A stretch of DNA of 64,000 nucleotides from Kitasatospora phosalacinea (GTDB lineage Bacteria > Actinomycetota > Actinomycetes > Streptomycetales > Streptomycetaceae): NCBI RefSeq assembly GCF_000717185.1, contig NZ_JNYE01000015.1, positions 46,134 through 110,133 of the forward strand, in the 5' to 3' direction. A program made the translations under genes and the position numbers. This document shows, piece after piece, positions 24,575 through 33,377 of the stretch; position 1 is the first letter of the stretch; every line of letters begins with the position of its first letter. The notes beneath the pieces are model-generated. The model saw nothing but the letters and a program-made list of their open reading frames with translations. It had not been told where the DNA came from and made no database searches.

Positions 24575-25240
24575 TCACCGGGCCGGGGGGACGAGGCCGT
24601 TGCGGTGGGCGAGGACCACGGCCTGGATCCGGTCGCGGAGTTCGAGCTTCTGCAGGACCCGCCCCAGGTGCGACTTCACGGTGGCCTCGGCGAGGTGCAG
24701 GGCGGCCGCGACCTCGGTGTTGGACAGGCCGCGGCCCACCTGGACGAGCACCTCGTGCTCGCGCGGGGTGAGGCGGCGCAGCCGCGGGTCGGGGCCGGGC
24801 GCGTCGCGGTCGGGGAGGTGCGGGCGGGCGTTGTCCAGCAGCAGGCGGGTGACCCGCGGGGAGAGCGCGGCGTCGCCCGCGGCGACGTTGCGCACCGCGG
24901 CGAGCAGTTCCTCGGGCCGGGTGTTCTTCAGCAGGAAGCCGGAGGCCCCGGCGGCCAGCGCGGCGTACGCGTACTCGTCCAGGTCGAAGGTGGTGAGCAC
25001 CAGCACCCGGCTGCCCGGGGCGGCCCGCAGGAGCTGCCGGGTCGCCTCGATGCCGTCGGTGCCGGGCATCCGGACGTCCATCAGGACGACGTCGGGGCGC
25101 AGCTCGCGGGCCAGGCGGACGGCCTCGGCGCCGTCCGCGGCCTCGCCGACCGGGGTCATGTCGGGCTGGGCGTCCAGGATGGTGCCGAAGGCCAGCCGGA
25201 GCAGCGCCTCGTCGTCGGCGACCAGGATCCGGATCGTCAT
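24575..25240 (-). CDS. NarL/LuxR-type response regulator
   Basis: A 221-residue response regulator. The receiver domain (1-125) has the acidic pocket ADDE (D9, D10), the phospho-acceptor in VVLMDVRMPG (D55) and the Lys in GFLLKNTRP. The LuxR-type HTH (about 150-215) reads LTPREHEVLVQVGRGLSNTEVAAALHLAEATVKSHLGRVLQKL in two parts. Its ATG overlaps the kinase stop (ATGA), so the pair is co-translated. Targets are unknown. Confidence 0.9.
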   Translation of the reverse strand: MTIRILVADDEALLRLAFGTILDAQPDMTPVGEAADGAEAVRLARELRPDVVLMDVRMPGTDGIEATRQLLRAAPGSRVLVLTTFDLDEYAYAALAAGASGFLLKNTRPEELLAAVRNVAAGDAALSPRVTRLLLDNARPHLPDRDAPGPDPRLRRLTPREHEVLVQVGRGLSNTEVAAALHLAEATVKSHLGRVLQKLELRDRIQAVVLAHRNGLVPPAR

Positions 25241-26487
25241 GCGCGCGCCGCCCCTCCGGCGTCGAGTTCGAGGACGGCGTGCACGCCCCAGCCGCCGCCC
25301 GGGAGCGGCCCGGCCCGCAGCTCGCCCCCGTAGGCGGCGGCGCGTTCGCGCATGCCGGGGAGGCCGTGGCCCGGGCCGCCGTGCCGACCGGGGCGGCCGG
25401 ACGCGGTGGCGCCGGGGCCGTCGTCGGTGACGTCGACCGTGACGGCCCCGTCCGCGCAGTGCACCCGGACCTCGGCGCGGGTGCCGGGGGACGTGTGCTT
25501 GAAGGCGTTGGTCAGGGCCTCCTGCACCAGGCGGTGGACGGTCAGCTGCGCGGTCGCGGGGACGCGGTCGCGGTCGCCGCGGAGTTCGAGGCGGGTCGGC
25601 AGCCCGGCGGCGGTCATCCGGTCGGCCAGCGCGGCCAACTGGTCGAGGCCGGGCGGCGGGTGGCGCTCCGCTCCCGGCTCCACCCCCGGCTCCACGCCCG
25701 GCTCCCCGGCCCGCAGCACGCCCAGCGAGCGCCGCATGTCGGTCAGCGCCTGCCGCCCGGTCTCGGCGGCCCGCAGCATCACGGCGGTGGCCCGCTCCGG
25801 CGACCGGGGCTGGGCGTGGACGGCGGCGTCGGTCAGCGCGACCATGACGGACAGGTTGTGGGTGACGATGTCGTGCACCTCGCGGGCGATCCGCGCCCGC
25901 TCCTCGGCGACGGCCAGCCGCGCCTGCTGCGCCTGCTGCTGCTCCAGCCGCTCGGCCCGCTCGCGCAGCACCGCGAGGTGGGCGCGCGCCGTCCGCGCGT
26001 TCACCCCGAGCAGGGCGGCGGCCAGGGCCGTCGCGGTCACCGCGACGAAGAGCACCGGGAACGCCCCGCCCGCCGACCAGCGCAGGCAGGCCAGCAGCGC
26101 GCCGCCCACCACCACCGCCCCCGCGGCCGCCACGGCCCGCCGCCCCGCGTACCCGGCCACCGCGTACAGCGCCACCAACAGGGCGACGTCCGCGGGCAGT
26201 TGGACGTCCAGCAGCCACTGGACGAAGGCCGCGGCCGCCACCGCCCCGAACACCGCGCGCGGGGCCCGGCGCCGCCACGGCAGGGGCAGCACCAGGGCGA
26301 CCGTGAGCGCGGCGGCCACCGGCCGCTCCCCCGGCGGGTACGCGGTCGCGACGTGCAGCAGGAGCAGCAGGAGCAGCAGCAGGAGTAGCGCCGGTAGCAG
26401 CACCGGCAGCAGCGCCTCCGCCGCCGGGCCCCGGTCGGGGTGGTGCGGTGGGCGGGTGCCGCCGGTTCCCGCGAGCTGTTCGGCCAT
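25237..26487 (-). CDS. Sensor histidine kinase (HisKA_3)
   Basis: A 416-residue membrane kinase. A Leu-only hydrophobic segment (about 27-46) and four or five more segments fill residues 55-165. The dimerisation helix carries the phospho-acceptor AREVHDIVTHNLSVMV (H205). The ATPase domain has HRLVQEALTNAFKH (N box), VDVTDDGPG and GHGLPGMRERAAAYGG (G box). The extracellular loops are short, so it probably senses within the membrane. Start chosen at ATG 26487; GTG at 26496 is possible. It is coupled to the downstream response regulator. Confidence 0.9.
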   Translation of the reverse strand: MAEQLAGTGGTRPPHHPDRGPAAEALLPVLLPALLLLLLLLLLLHVATAYPPGERPVAAALTVALVLPLPWRRRAPRAVFGAVAAAAFVQWLLDVQLPADVALLVALYAVAGYAGRRAVAAAGAVVVGGALLACLRWSAGGAFPVLFVAVTATALAAALLGVNARTARAHLAVLRERAERLEQQQAQQARLAVAEERARIAREVHDIVTHNLSVMVALTDAAVHAQPRSPERATAVMLRAAETGRQALTDMRRSLGVLRAGEPGVEPGVEPGAERHPPPGLDQLAALADRMTAAGLPTRLELRGDRDRVPATAQLTVHRLVQEALTNAFKHTSPGTRAEVRVHCADGAVTVDVTDDGPGATASGRPGRHGGPGHGLPGMRERAAAYGGELRAGPLPGGGWGVHAVLELDAGGAARA

Positions 26488-26527
26488 GCCGCGCACGTTC
26501 CTGCGCCCCCGTGTCCTTCGTCCTCAC

Positions 26528-26591
26528 CGATACATCGATACGTCGGTACGTCGGTACGTCGGTACGTCGATGCATCGGTACGTCCGTCGAT
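26528..26591. repeat. Eight-copy 8-bp tandem repeat upstream of a two-component system
   Basis: Eight consecutive 8-bp units of consensus cggtacgt (26528-26591). Four are exact and four have one to four changes, including cgatacat and cgatgcat. Half-palindromic GTAC/ATGCAT cores recur every 8 bp. The array starts 41 nt upstream of the kinase start codon. Confidence 0.9.
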
Positions 26592-26844
26592 CCGCCGCGC
26601 CGCCGTGCCCGGTGCGCGCCGCCGTCCTGCCACGGTAGGCGGCGGGCCGGGGCCGCGGCATGCGCCCGGCGTCGGAGCGGACCGGGCCGGGGTACGACCG
26701 CAGGAGGAGGGCGGTCACCTCCCCGGGTCGCAGGGCGGCGGCCGGACGGGCGGGCGGGGCTGCGACCGGGGGCGGAGCGGGCGGCGGCCGGGTGGCGACC
26801 GCGGGGCGATGTGGCGGTGCGGGCGCCGCGCCGAGGATGGCCGG

Positions 26845-28293
26845 GTGACCGAGATCGTGCCGGGACCGCAGCTGTCCCCCCTGGAGTTCCTCGTCCTGCT
26901 GAGTGCCCTCGCCCTGGTGGTGGCGCGCTGGCTCCCGCCCGCCGCCCGGCCGCCGGTGACGGTCGCGGCGGGGGCGCTGTGCGTGCTGTCGGCGGGCGGG
27001 CTGGGGGTGGCGGGGGTGCGCTGGCAGCTGTGGCCGGTGCTGGCGGGGGCCGCGCTGGTGCTGCCGTCCGCGGTCGTGCCGCTGCTGCGGGGGCGGGCGG
27101 GTCGGCCGGTGCGGCGGGCCCGGTGGTGGGCGGCGCTGCCGGGGTCGGTGGCCTGTGCCGGGCTGCTGGCCGCGGGGCCGGTGGCGGCCTGGGCGTTCCC
27201 GGTGCCGGACCTCCCCGCGCCGACGGGCCGTTTCGCGGTCGGGACGAGGGTGGTGCAGTGGACCGACCCGGACCGGCCCGAGACCGCCACGCCCGACCCC
27301 GCGGACCGGCGCACCGTCGTGGTGCAGCTCTGGTACCCGGCGCAGGAGGTCCCCGCGGGCGCCCGGCGCGCCCAGTACCTCGGCCGCACCGGGCCGGAGG
27401 CGCGCACCGTCTCCGCGGCGCTGGCCCGCTACGCCGGCCTGCCCGGGTTCCTGCTCGACGGCGTCCCGGCGGCCCGCGGCCGGGCGGTGCCGGACGCCCC
27501 GGTGGCCCGCGACGGCGGGCGGTTCCCGGTCGTGCTGTTCTCCCCCGGGCTGGGCGGCGTGCGGACGCAGAACACCGCCTGGGCGGAGGAGCTCGCCAGC
27601 CACGGCTACCTGGTCGCCGCCCTGGACCACCCGTACGACTCGGCGGCCGTCGTCCTCGCCGACGGCCGCACGGTCGACACCCTGGTCGCCGCCACCGGCG
27701 ACGACGCGACGGACGAGGCGCGGGCCGTCGCGACGGCGGGCGTCCGGGCCGCGGACCTCGGCTTCGTCCTGACCGGGCTGGGCGAACTGGACCGGGGCGC
27801 GGGCGGCGACCCGCTGGCCGGGCGCCTGGACACCGGCCGGGCCGCGGTGACCGGCCACTCCCTCGGCGGCGCCGCCGCGCTGTGGGCCGCCCGCCAGGAC
27901 CACCGCTTCGCCGCCGTCGTCGACCTGGACGGCTACCCGCGCGACCCCGACCCGCGGCCCTTCCCGCAGCCGGTCCTGGCCCTCACCCAGGAACTCGGCC
28001 CGGCCACCGACCCGCGCTACCTGCCGCGGCTGACCGGGGTGCTCGCGCTCGGCACCGCGACCGGCTACCGCCTCACCGTCCCGGGCGCCGCCCACCTCAC
28101 CTTCACCGACGCCCCGCTGTACCTGCCGCCCGTCCCCTCGCTGGTCGGCTCCCTCGGCCGCACCGGCGGCCCGCGCCTGACGGCCGCGGCCACCCTCGCC
28201 TTCCTGGACGCCACCCTGCGGCACGCCCCCGGCGACCTGCCCGCGGCCCTCGCGTCCTACGGCGAACTGACCGTCCACCGCCCGGCTCCCTGA
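26845..28293 (+). CDS. Membrane-anchored PAF acetylhydrolase-like alpha/beta hydrolase
   Basis: A 482-residue hydrolase. Four or five N-terminal transmembrane segments (residues about 10-125) precede a lipase-like domain. The domain holds PVVLFSPGLGGVRTQNTAWAEELASHGYLVAALDHPYDS, given here as one motif region, the elbow TGHSLGGAAALW (nucleophile Ser) and DLDGYP. A His in GAAHLTFTD completes the triad. The order matches PAF-AH/dienelactone hydrolase relatives that cleave short acyl esters. GAGGAT lies 6 nt before GTG 26845, so it is probably leaderless and divergent from the kinase. Confidence 0.8.
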   Translation: MTEIVPGPQLSPLEFLVLLSALALVVARWLPPAARPPVTVAAGALCVLSAGGLGVAGVRWQLWPVLAGAALVLPSAVVPLLRGRAGRPVRRARWWAALPGSVACAGLLAAGPVAAWAFPVPDLPAPTGRFAVGTRVVQWTDPDRPETATPDPADRRTVVVQLWYPAQEVPAGARRAQYLGRTGPEARTVSAALARYAGLPGFLLDGVPAARGRAVPDAPVARDGGRFPVVLFSPGLGGVRTQNTAWAEELASHGYLVAALDHPYDSAAVVLADGRTVDTLVAATGDDATDEARAVATAGVRAADLGFVLTGLGELDRGAGGDPLAGRLDTGRAAVTGHSLGGAAALWAARQDHRFAAVVDLDGYPRDPDPRPFPQPVLALTQELGPATDPRYLPRLTGVLALGTATGYRLTVPGAAHLTFTDAPLYLPPVPSLVGSLGRTGGPRLTAAATLAFLDATLRHAPGDLPAALASYGELTVHRPAP

Positions 28294-28363
28294 CCACCCC
28301 TCCCGCCCGGCCCGGGCGGCTCACCCGGCCCGGGCCGTCGACCCACCGCGCGGGCAGCGGGCT

Positions 28364-29155
28364 TCACGGTCCCGGCTGCGGGCGGCCGCCGGTGGCGTGG
28401 TGCGGGAGGCGGTTCTGCGTGCTGAGCTGGTGGGCCGTCCTGAGGAGCAGTTGGCCGAGGTGGGGGCGCCGTTCGGCGCGGAAGCGGGTTTCGACGCCGG
28501 TGATGCTGACGGCCCAGGCCGGGCGGCCGTGCTGGTCGAAGACGGTGGAGGCCATCCCCCAGCTGCCCTCCAGGATGAGGGCGGGGTTCGTCGCGTAGCC
28601 CGCCGTCCGGGTCAGGCGGACGCGTTCGCGGAGGCGTTCGGCGCTGTGGGCCTCGCCCCACTGCGGGACGAGTTCGGCGCGGTCGAGGTAGGCGTCGGCC
28701 TCCCCGTCGGGGAGGAAGGACAGCAGGGCCAGTCCGCCGGAGGCGACGCCGAGGGGGAAGCGGGTGCCTTCCTGCAGCACGAAGGAGCGCAGCGGGAAGC
28801 TGCCCTCCTCGCGCAGGACGCAGACGCTCTCGTCCCCCCGGCGCAGCGAGAGGAACGCGCTCTCCCCCGTCGCGTCGGCCAGGGCGCGGATGGCGGGCCG
28901 GGCCGTTTCGACGAAGTCGTAGCGGCGGGCGGCCAGGGCTCCCATCAGGAACATCTCGGGGCCGAGGTGCCAGGTGCCGGTGGCGCGGTCCCGGTCCAGG
29001 AGTCCGGCCTCCTGGAGGGAGGAGAGGATCCGGTGGGCCGTGGTCCGGGCCGTTCCGGTCCGCTGCGCGGCCTGCGCGGTCGTCACGCCGTCCGCCGCCG
29101 CGCTGACGACGCGCAGCAGGGTCGCGGCCCGGCTGATCGCCTGGGCGCCTTCCAT
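28364..29155 (-). CDS. IclR family transcriptional regulator
   Basis: A 263-residue regulator with the N-terminal winged helix (residues 5-65: ISRAATLLRVVSAAADGVTTAQAAQ and GTARTTAHRILSSLQEAGLLDRD) and the C-terminal IclR effector domain (about 80-250, with ESVCVLREEG, RFPLGVASGGLALLSFLP and GWAVSITG-like sequence). GGAGG is 4 nt before the ATG. It is divergent from the CoA-transferase genes and very probably controls them through the paired repeats between the two starts, with a keto acid as effector. Confidence 0.88.
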   Translation of the reverse strand: MEGAQAISRAATLLRVVSAAADGVTTAQAAQRTGTARTTAHRILSSLQEAGLLDRDRATGTWHLGPEMFLMGALAARRYDFVETARPAIRALADATGESAFLSLRRGDESVCVLREEGSFPLRSFVLQEGTRFPLGVASGGLALLSFLPDGEADAYLDRAELVPQWGEAHSAERLRERVRLTRTAGYATNPALILEGSWGMASTVFDQHGRPAWAVSITGVETRFRAERRPHLGQLLLRTAHQLSTQNRLPHHATGGRPQPGP

Positions 29156-29188
29156 GGGGCCTCCACATCGTGGACAGGTTCGGGCCGT

Positions 29189-29256
29189 CCGCTCACCATC
29201 GGAGCGCTTCTGCCGTTCAGCAGGGTATTTCACCGCAGCTCATTGATGGTGAGCGG
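29189..29256. promoter_or_regulatory. Long-range 12-bp inverted repeat in the IclR/CoA-transferase promoter region
   Basis: CCGCTCACCATC (29189-29200) and its exact complement GATGGTGAGCGG (29245-29256), 44 bp apart. The spacing of about four helical turns and the location between divergent starts fit a two-site IclR operator. Confidence 0.65.
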
Positions 29257-29315
29257 CCCGCTTCCTACGGTGCTGGGGTGCGTCCACCTCATGGACGGCA
29301 GAACAAGGAGTGAAC

Positions 29316-30020
29316 ATGTCGAAAGTGTTCACCAGCGCGTCCTCGGCGCTGGAGGGACTGCTGCGCGACGACCTGACCATCGCGGTCGGCGGGTTCGGCC
29401 TGAGCGGCAATCCGCTGGACCTCATCGAGGCGGTCCGCGACTCGGGCGTGCAGGGGCTGACGATCGTGTCGAACAACATGGGCGTGGACGGCAAGGGCCT
29501 GGGCCTGCTGCTGGAGGGCCGCCAGGTCCGCAAGGTGGTGGGCAGCTACGTGGGGGAGAACAAGCTGTTCGCCTCGCAGTACCTGGACGGCACGCTGGAG
29601 GTGGAGTTCACGCCCCAGGGCACGCTGGCCGAGCGGCTGCGCGCGGGCGGGGCGGGGATACCGGCCTTCTACACCGCGACCGGCGTCGGGACCCCGGTCG
29701 CGGAGGGCAAGCCCACGGCCCGGTTCGACGGGCGGACCTACCTGCTGGAGCGGGCCGTCGTGCCCGACCTGGCGCTCGTCCACGCCCACCGGGCCGACGC
29801 GGAGGGCAACTTGACGTACCGGCTCACCGCCCGCAACTTCAACCCGCTGGTGGCCGCGGCCGGGACGGTCACCGTGGTCGACGCGGAGGAGGTCGTGACG
29901 GACGGGTTCCTGGACCCCGAACTGGTGGTCACGCCGGGGGTCTTCGTGCACCGGGTGGTGGCCTCGCGGCCCCGGGTGAAGGACATCGAGCAGCGCACCG
30001 TGCGCGTCAGGGAGGCCTGA
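29316..30020 (+). CDS. 3-oxoacid CoA-transferase subunit A
   Basis: A 234-residue alpha subunit of a family I CoA-transferase (SCOT, acetoacetate or 3-oxoadipate CoA-transferase). It has the Gly-rich N-terminal loop [23 protein letters not shown], and [33 protein letters not shown] is 5 nt before ATG 29316. The stop is 1 nt from the start of subunit B. Substrate may be 3-oxoadipate or a keto acid; no further aromatic-degradation genes adjoin. Confidence 0.88.
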   Translation: MSKVFTSASSALEGLLRDDLTIAVGGFGLSGNPLDLIEAVRDSGVQGLTIVSNNMGVDGKGLGLLLEGRQVRKVVGSYVGENKLFASQYLDGTLEVEFTPQGTLAERLRAGGAGIPAFYTATGVGTPVAEGKPTARFDGRTYLLERAVVPDLALVHAHRADAEGNLTYRLTARNFNPLVAAAGTVTVVDAEEVVTDGFLDPELVVTPGVFVHRVVASRPRVKDIEQRTVRVREA

Positions 30021-30021
30021 G

Positions 30022-30669
30022 ATGGCGTGGAACCGCGAGCAGATGGCGGCGATCGCCGCCGAGGAGCTCCAGGACGGCCAGTACGTGAACCTCGGGATCG
30101 GGATCCCGACCCTGGTGGCCAACCACCTGCCGCCGGGGGTGCGGGTGACGCTGCAGAGCGAGAACGGCATCCTGGGGACGGGGCCGTTCCCGTACGAGGG
30201 CGACGAGGACGCGGACCTCATCAACGCCGGCAAGCAGACCGTGACGCTGCGGCCGGGGGCGAGCGTCTTCGACTCGGCGACCTCGTTCGCGATGATCCGG
30301 GCCGGGAAGGTGCAGACCGCCGTCCTCGGCGCGCTGCAGGTCGCCGCCAACGGCGACCTCGCCAACTGGACGATCCCCGGCAGGCTCGTCAAGGGGATGG
30401 GCGGGGCGATGGACCTGGTCGCGGGCACCCCGCGCGTGGTCGTGCTGACCGAGCACAACGCCAAGGACGGCAGCCCCAAGGTCGTCGAGCGCTGCACGCT
30501 GCCGCTGACCGGCGTCGGCGTGGTCCAGCGGATCATCACCGACCTGGCGGTCTTCGACGTCACCCCGCAGGGGCTGGCCCTGGTCCGGTCGGCCCCCGGC
30601 GTCGACGTCGAGGAACTGCGCGTCCGCACCGGGGCGCCGTTCGACGTCCGCCTCCCGCAGGAGGCCTGA
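30022..30669 (+). CDS. 3-oxoacid CoA-transferase subunit B
   Basis: A 215-residue beta subunit. It carries the catalytic glutamate in [11 protein letters not shown] (SENG motif) and [33 protein letters not shown], and the C-terminal [14 protein letters not shown], all typical. It forms the heterodimer or heterotetramer with subunit A, moving CoA from succinyl-CoA to a 3-oxoacid via a glutamyl-CoA intermediate. The one-base gap to subunit A implies coupled translation and equal stoichiometry. Confidence 0.9.
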   Translation: MAWNREQMAAIAAEELQDGQYVNLGIGIPTLVANHLPPGVRVTLQSENGILGTGPFPYEGDEDADLINAGKQTVTLRPGASVFDSATSFAMIRAGKVQTAVLGALQVAANGDLANWTIPGRLVKGMGGAMDLVAGTPRVVVLTEHNAKDGSPKVVERCTLPLTGVGVVQRIITDLAVFDVTPQGLALVRSAPGVDVEELRVRTGAPFDVRLPQEA

Positions 30670-30793
30670 GCACCCGCACCACCGGCGCGGAGGGCGGCGC
30701 CGGGACCCGGATGGCACACCCGGGAGGCGGGCAAGGGCAGTTGACCCTACGTTGGCCGTCGGGGGGCAACCCGAACGAGAGGTGTGCATTTCC

Positions 30794-30982
30794 ATGGCTG
30801 GGAAGTTCGAGCTGTACGTGGACGAGTCGGGCAACCACCGCTTCCGCCTCAAGGCGAGCAACGGTTCGGTCGTGGTGACCGGCGAGCCGGAGGAGTCCCG
30901 CGAGCAGTGCCTGAAGAACATCGAGTCGATCCGCAAGCTCGCGCCGTACGCGCAGCTGCTGGAGACTCCGGTGAACGCCTGA
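30794..30982 (+). CDS. DUF1508 (YegP-like) small protein
   Basis: A 62-residue single-repeat DUF1508 protein: GKFELYVDESGNHRFRLKASNGSVVVTGE followed by an alpha-helix ending SIRKLAPYAQ. E. coli YegP has two such repeats; single-repeat forms are common in actinomycetes. Function unknown. ATG 30794 is chosen because it gives the conserved MAGKFE start. A GTG at 30782 with GAGAGG overlapping is possible. Confidence 0.8.
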   Translation: MAGKFELYVDESGNHRFRLKASNGSVVVTGEPEESREQCLKNIESIRKLAPYAQLLETPVNA

Positions 30983-31042
30983 CGGCGCGTCGGCCGCCAC
31001 CGGCCGCGGCGGGCCCCGGGTGGGCCGTGACGCGCCGGGCCG

Positions 31043-31080
31043 CGGGCCCGTGACGACCCTCCCGGTCCGTCACGGGCCCG
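31043..31080. terminator. Terminator hairpin
   Basis: Perfect 13-bp stem (31043-31055 with 31068-31080) with a 12-nt loop, 60 nt after the DUF1508 gene and before the Nudix gene. Confidence 0.75.
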
Positions 31081-31178
31081 TCGCCGTTCCGTCCCGGGCC
31101 CGTGCGGGGTGCGGTGCGGCGGGGCCCGGCCGGGGCATGCTGGGCGGGAACGGACGGGGACGGACGAGGGGGTCGCGG

Positions 31179-32282
31179 GTGGACGGGCGGGAGATCATGG
31201 CGGCGGCGGGGGTGCTGTTCCCCGACGCGGACGGCCGGGTGCTGGTGGTGCGGACCTCGTACCGGGCCAAGCACCCGATCGCGGTGCCCGGCGGCGGCTG
31301 GGAGGCGGCGGACGCCTCGCCCCGGCACACCGCCGTCCGGGAGATCCGCGAGGAGCTGGGCGTCACGCCCGTCCTGCGCGAACTCGCCTGCCTGGACTGG
31401 TCGCGGGACCACGACCGGCCGCCGATCGCGGCCTTCCTGTACTGGGCGGAACCGCTGACCGCCGGGCAGCGGGCCGCGATCCGGCTGGAGGCCGCGGAGC
31501 TGGACGCGATCGTCCACCTGCCGCCCGACCTGCTGCTGACGGCCGTGCCGCCGCTGCTGTCGCGCCGGATGGGCGCCTGCCTGCGGGCCCCGCGCTCGGC
31601 CGCGCCGCTGGAGCTCGCGGACGGCCTCCCCGCCGGCCACTCCGTCCTGCACCTGCCGCCGCGCCCCGCCCCCGCGTACCTCGGCGCGGCCGCCCTGGCC
31701 GGGCTGCTGCCGCCCGTCGGCGGGCGGGCCGCGCCGCCACCGCCGATGGACAAGCAGACGTACTACGCCAGCCGCCCGCGGATCCGGGCCAAGGCCCGGA
31801 TGCTGTTCACCGACGCGGACGGGCGGGTGCTGCTGGTGCGGCTGCGGCCGTGGCGGGGCGAGGCGCCGTGGGTGCTGCCCGGCGGGTCGGTCGAGGCGGA
31901 CCGGGAGCTGCCCCGGGAGGGCGCCCGGCGCGAGGCCCTGGAGGAACTGGGCTGGCGGTGCGAGCCGGGGCGGCTGCTCGCCGTCGACTGGACGACCGCC
32001 CGCCCCGGGGAGCAGCCGCATCTGTCGCTGGTGTACGACGGCGGGACGGCCGGGCCGGAACTGCTGGCGGCGGTCCGCCTCCAGGAGGAGGAGATCGCCG
32101 AGTGGCGGCTGTTCGCCCCGCGGGAGGCCGCCCGGGTGCTGACCGCGCCCGCGGCCCGGCGGCTGGCGGCCTGCCTGGCCGTGCGCGCCCTGCCGCCGAC
32201 CGCCGGGCCCGCGGAGCTGGTGGACGGCGCGCCCGCGGCGGGCCCGCCCCCGGCCCCGTCCTCGGCCCCGTCCTCGGCCTGA
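31179..32282 (+). CDS. Tandem double-Nudix hydrolase
   Basis: A 367-residue protein with two Nudix domains. The first (about 5-130) has GGGWEAADASPRHTAVREIREELGV. The second (about 195-320) has GGSVEADRELPREGARREALEELGW. Both keep the REx2EE core. Each hydrolyses nucleoside diphosphate-linked compounds. Between them lies a Pro/Ala linker (PPPPMDKQTYYASRP). The C-terminus is a Pro/Ser-rich tail. GTG at 31179 is preferred (GAGGGGG upstream); ATG at 31137 or 31197 is possible. Confidence 0.8.
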   Translation: MDGREIMAAAGVLFPDADGRVLVVRTSYRAKHPIAVPGGGWEAADASPRHTAVREIREELGVTPVLRELACLDWSRDHDRPPIAAFLYWAEPLTAGQRAAIRLEAAELDAIVHLPPDLLLTAVPPLLSRRMGACLRAPRSAAPLELADGLPAGHSVLHLPPRPAPAYLGAAALAGLLPPVGGRAAPPPPMDKQTYYASRPRIRAKARMLFTDADGRVLLVRLRPWRGEAPWVLPGGSVEADRELPREGARREALEELGWRCEPGRLLAVDWTTARPGEQPHLSLVYDGGTAGPELLAAVRLQEEEIAEWRLFAPREAARVLTAPAARRLAACLAVRALPPTAGPAELVDGAPAAGPPPAPSSAPSSA

Positions 32283-32389
32283 ACCGCTCCGGTCGGCGGT
32301 TCGCGGCGGGTACCGGGGGCCGCTCCGGGTATGAATAGGCAGGTCGGGACGGGGGCCGCCGGTGCGGCGCGGAGTTCGGGAGGTGCGGG

Positions 32390-32770
32390 GTGGCTCGGTC
32401 GATCGGGTCCGAACTGGACGGCCGTGCGGTGCGGTCGCTCGGCGGCGGCAACCGGCTGCTGCTGCACCTGGACGGCGAGTTGCTGCTGACGGTCGAGAAC
32501 GACTTCCGACTGCGGCACGGCGCGGAGGTCGAGCACTTCTACCCCGCGCTCGGCCTCTCCCCCTCCGGCACGCTCGGACGGCTCGCGGACGCCGTCATCA
32601 CCGCCACCAACGTCACCCCGGCGGGCGGCCTGCACCTCGCCTTCGACACCGGCCACGTCCTCGCCGTCGCCCCCGACCCGGCCCCCGGCGGCCCGGCCCA
32701 CCCCTGGCAGCTCTCCTCCCCCGCCGGCCTGCTGTGCACCGGCGGCCCCGACGGCTCCTTCGCCTCCTGA
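32390..32770 (+). CDS. DUF6188-like small conserved protein
   Basis: A 126-residue soluble protein. Strand-rich pattern: LGGGNRLLLHLDGELLLTVENDFRL, a middle helix, then GGLHLAFDTGHVLAVAPDP and a Trp (HPWQLSSPAG) near the end. This is consistent with the DUF6188 family, whose role is unknown. GTG at 32390 follows GGAGGTGCGGG. Confidence 0.65.
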   Translation: MARSIGSELDGRAVRSLGGGNRLLLHLDGELLLTVENDFRLRHGAEVEHFYPALGLSPSGTLGRLADAVITATNVTPAGGLHLAFDTGHVLAVAPDPAPGGPAHPWQLSSPAGLLCTGGPDGSFAS

Positions 32771-32835
32771 CACCGGCCCCGCCGGGATGCGGTACCCGGC
32801 TGCGGAAGCCGTCCGGCACGGTGAACAATGGCCGG

Positions 32836-33291
32836 ATGGAACTGATCGCGAAGGACGTGGACGTCCCAAGTCCGGCACTGAAACGGGACGTTGAGCCGCT
32901 GATCCGGTCCCTCCGCCCCGCCCTGACCGGGCCCGGGTTCACCGCGTTCGCCACCGAAGCCGCGGGCCAGGGGCTGGTGTTCACCGCGGCGTACGACAAC
33001 TCGCCCGGCGGCAAGGGCCGTTGCGTAGGCGTGGCGACCCACCGGACGCTGGCGACCAGCCGGGGCCGGGTGCTGTTCGTCGACGACCTGGTGACCGACC
33101 CGACGCTCCGCTCGCACGGCGTCGGCGCCTGGCTGATGGCCGAGTTGGAGCAGCGGGCGGCCCGGTCCGGCTGCGCCCGGGTCGAGTTGGACTCCGGCGT
33201 GGTCAACCAGGGCGCGCACCGCTTCTACCACGCGCGGCGGATGTCGGTGGTGGCCTTCCACTTCGCCCTGGACGTGCCGCACCAGCGCTGA
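32836..33291 (+). CDS. GNAT family N-acetyltransferase
   Basis: A 151-residue acetyltransferase. Strand 4 and the pyrophosphate loop read VLFVDDLVTDPTLRSHGVGAWLMAELEQRA (R-S-H-G-V-G signature), and ARVELDSGVVNQGAHRFYHARRM is the C-terminal motif B. AACAAT lies 6 nt before the ATG and there is no Shine-Dalgarno, so it is probably leaderless. Confidence 0.85.
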   Translation: MELIAKDVDVPSPALKRDVEPLIRSLRPALTGPGFTAFATEAAGQGLVFTAAYDNSPGGKGRCVGVATHRTLATSRGRVLFVDDLVTDPTLRSHGVGAWLMAELEQRAARSGCARVELDSGVVNQGAHRFYHARRMSVVAFHFALDVPHQR

Positions 33292-33320
33292 GCCCGGACG
33301 GGAACCCCCGCGCCGGTCCT

Positions 33321-33343
33321 CGCGTCACTAGGATGACCGGCGA
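33321..33343 (+). promoter_or_regulatory. Promoter copy A (TAGGAT, DUF5685 gene)
   Basis: CGTCACTAGGATGACCGGCGATCA contains a TAGGAT -10 (33329-33334), 44 nt before the GTG of the DUF5685 gene. It matches the promoter at 34622-34645 at nearly every position. Confidence 0.5.
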
Positions 33344-33377
33344 TCAGCGAGGACAGGGCAGGAACTGGGGGCGGGGC

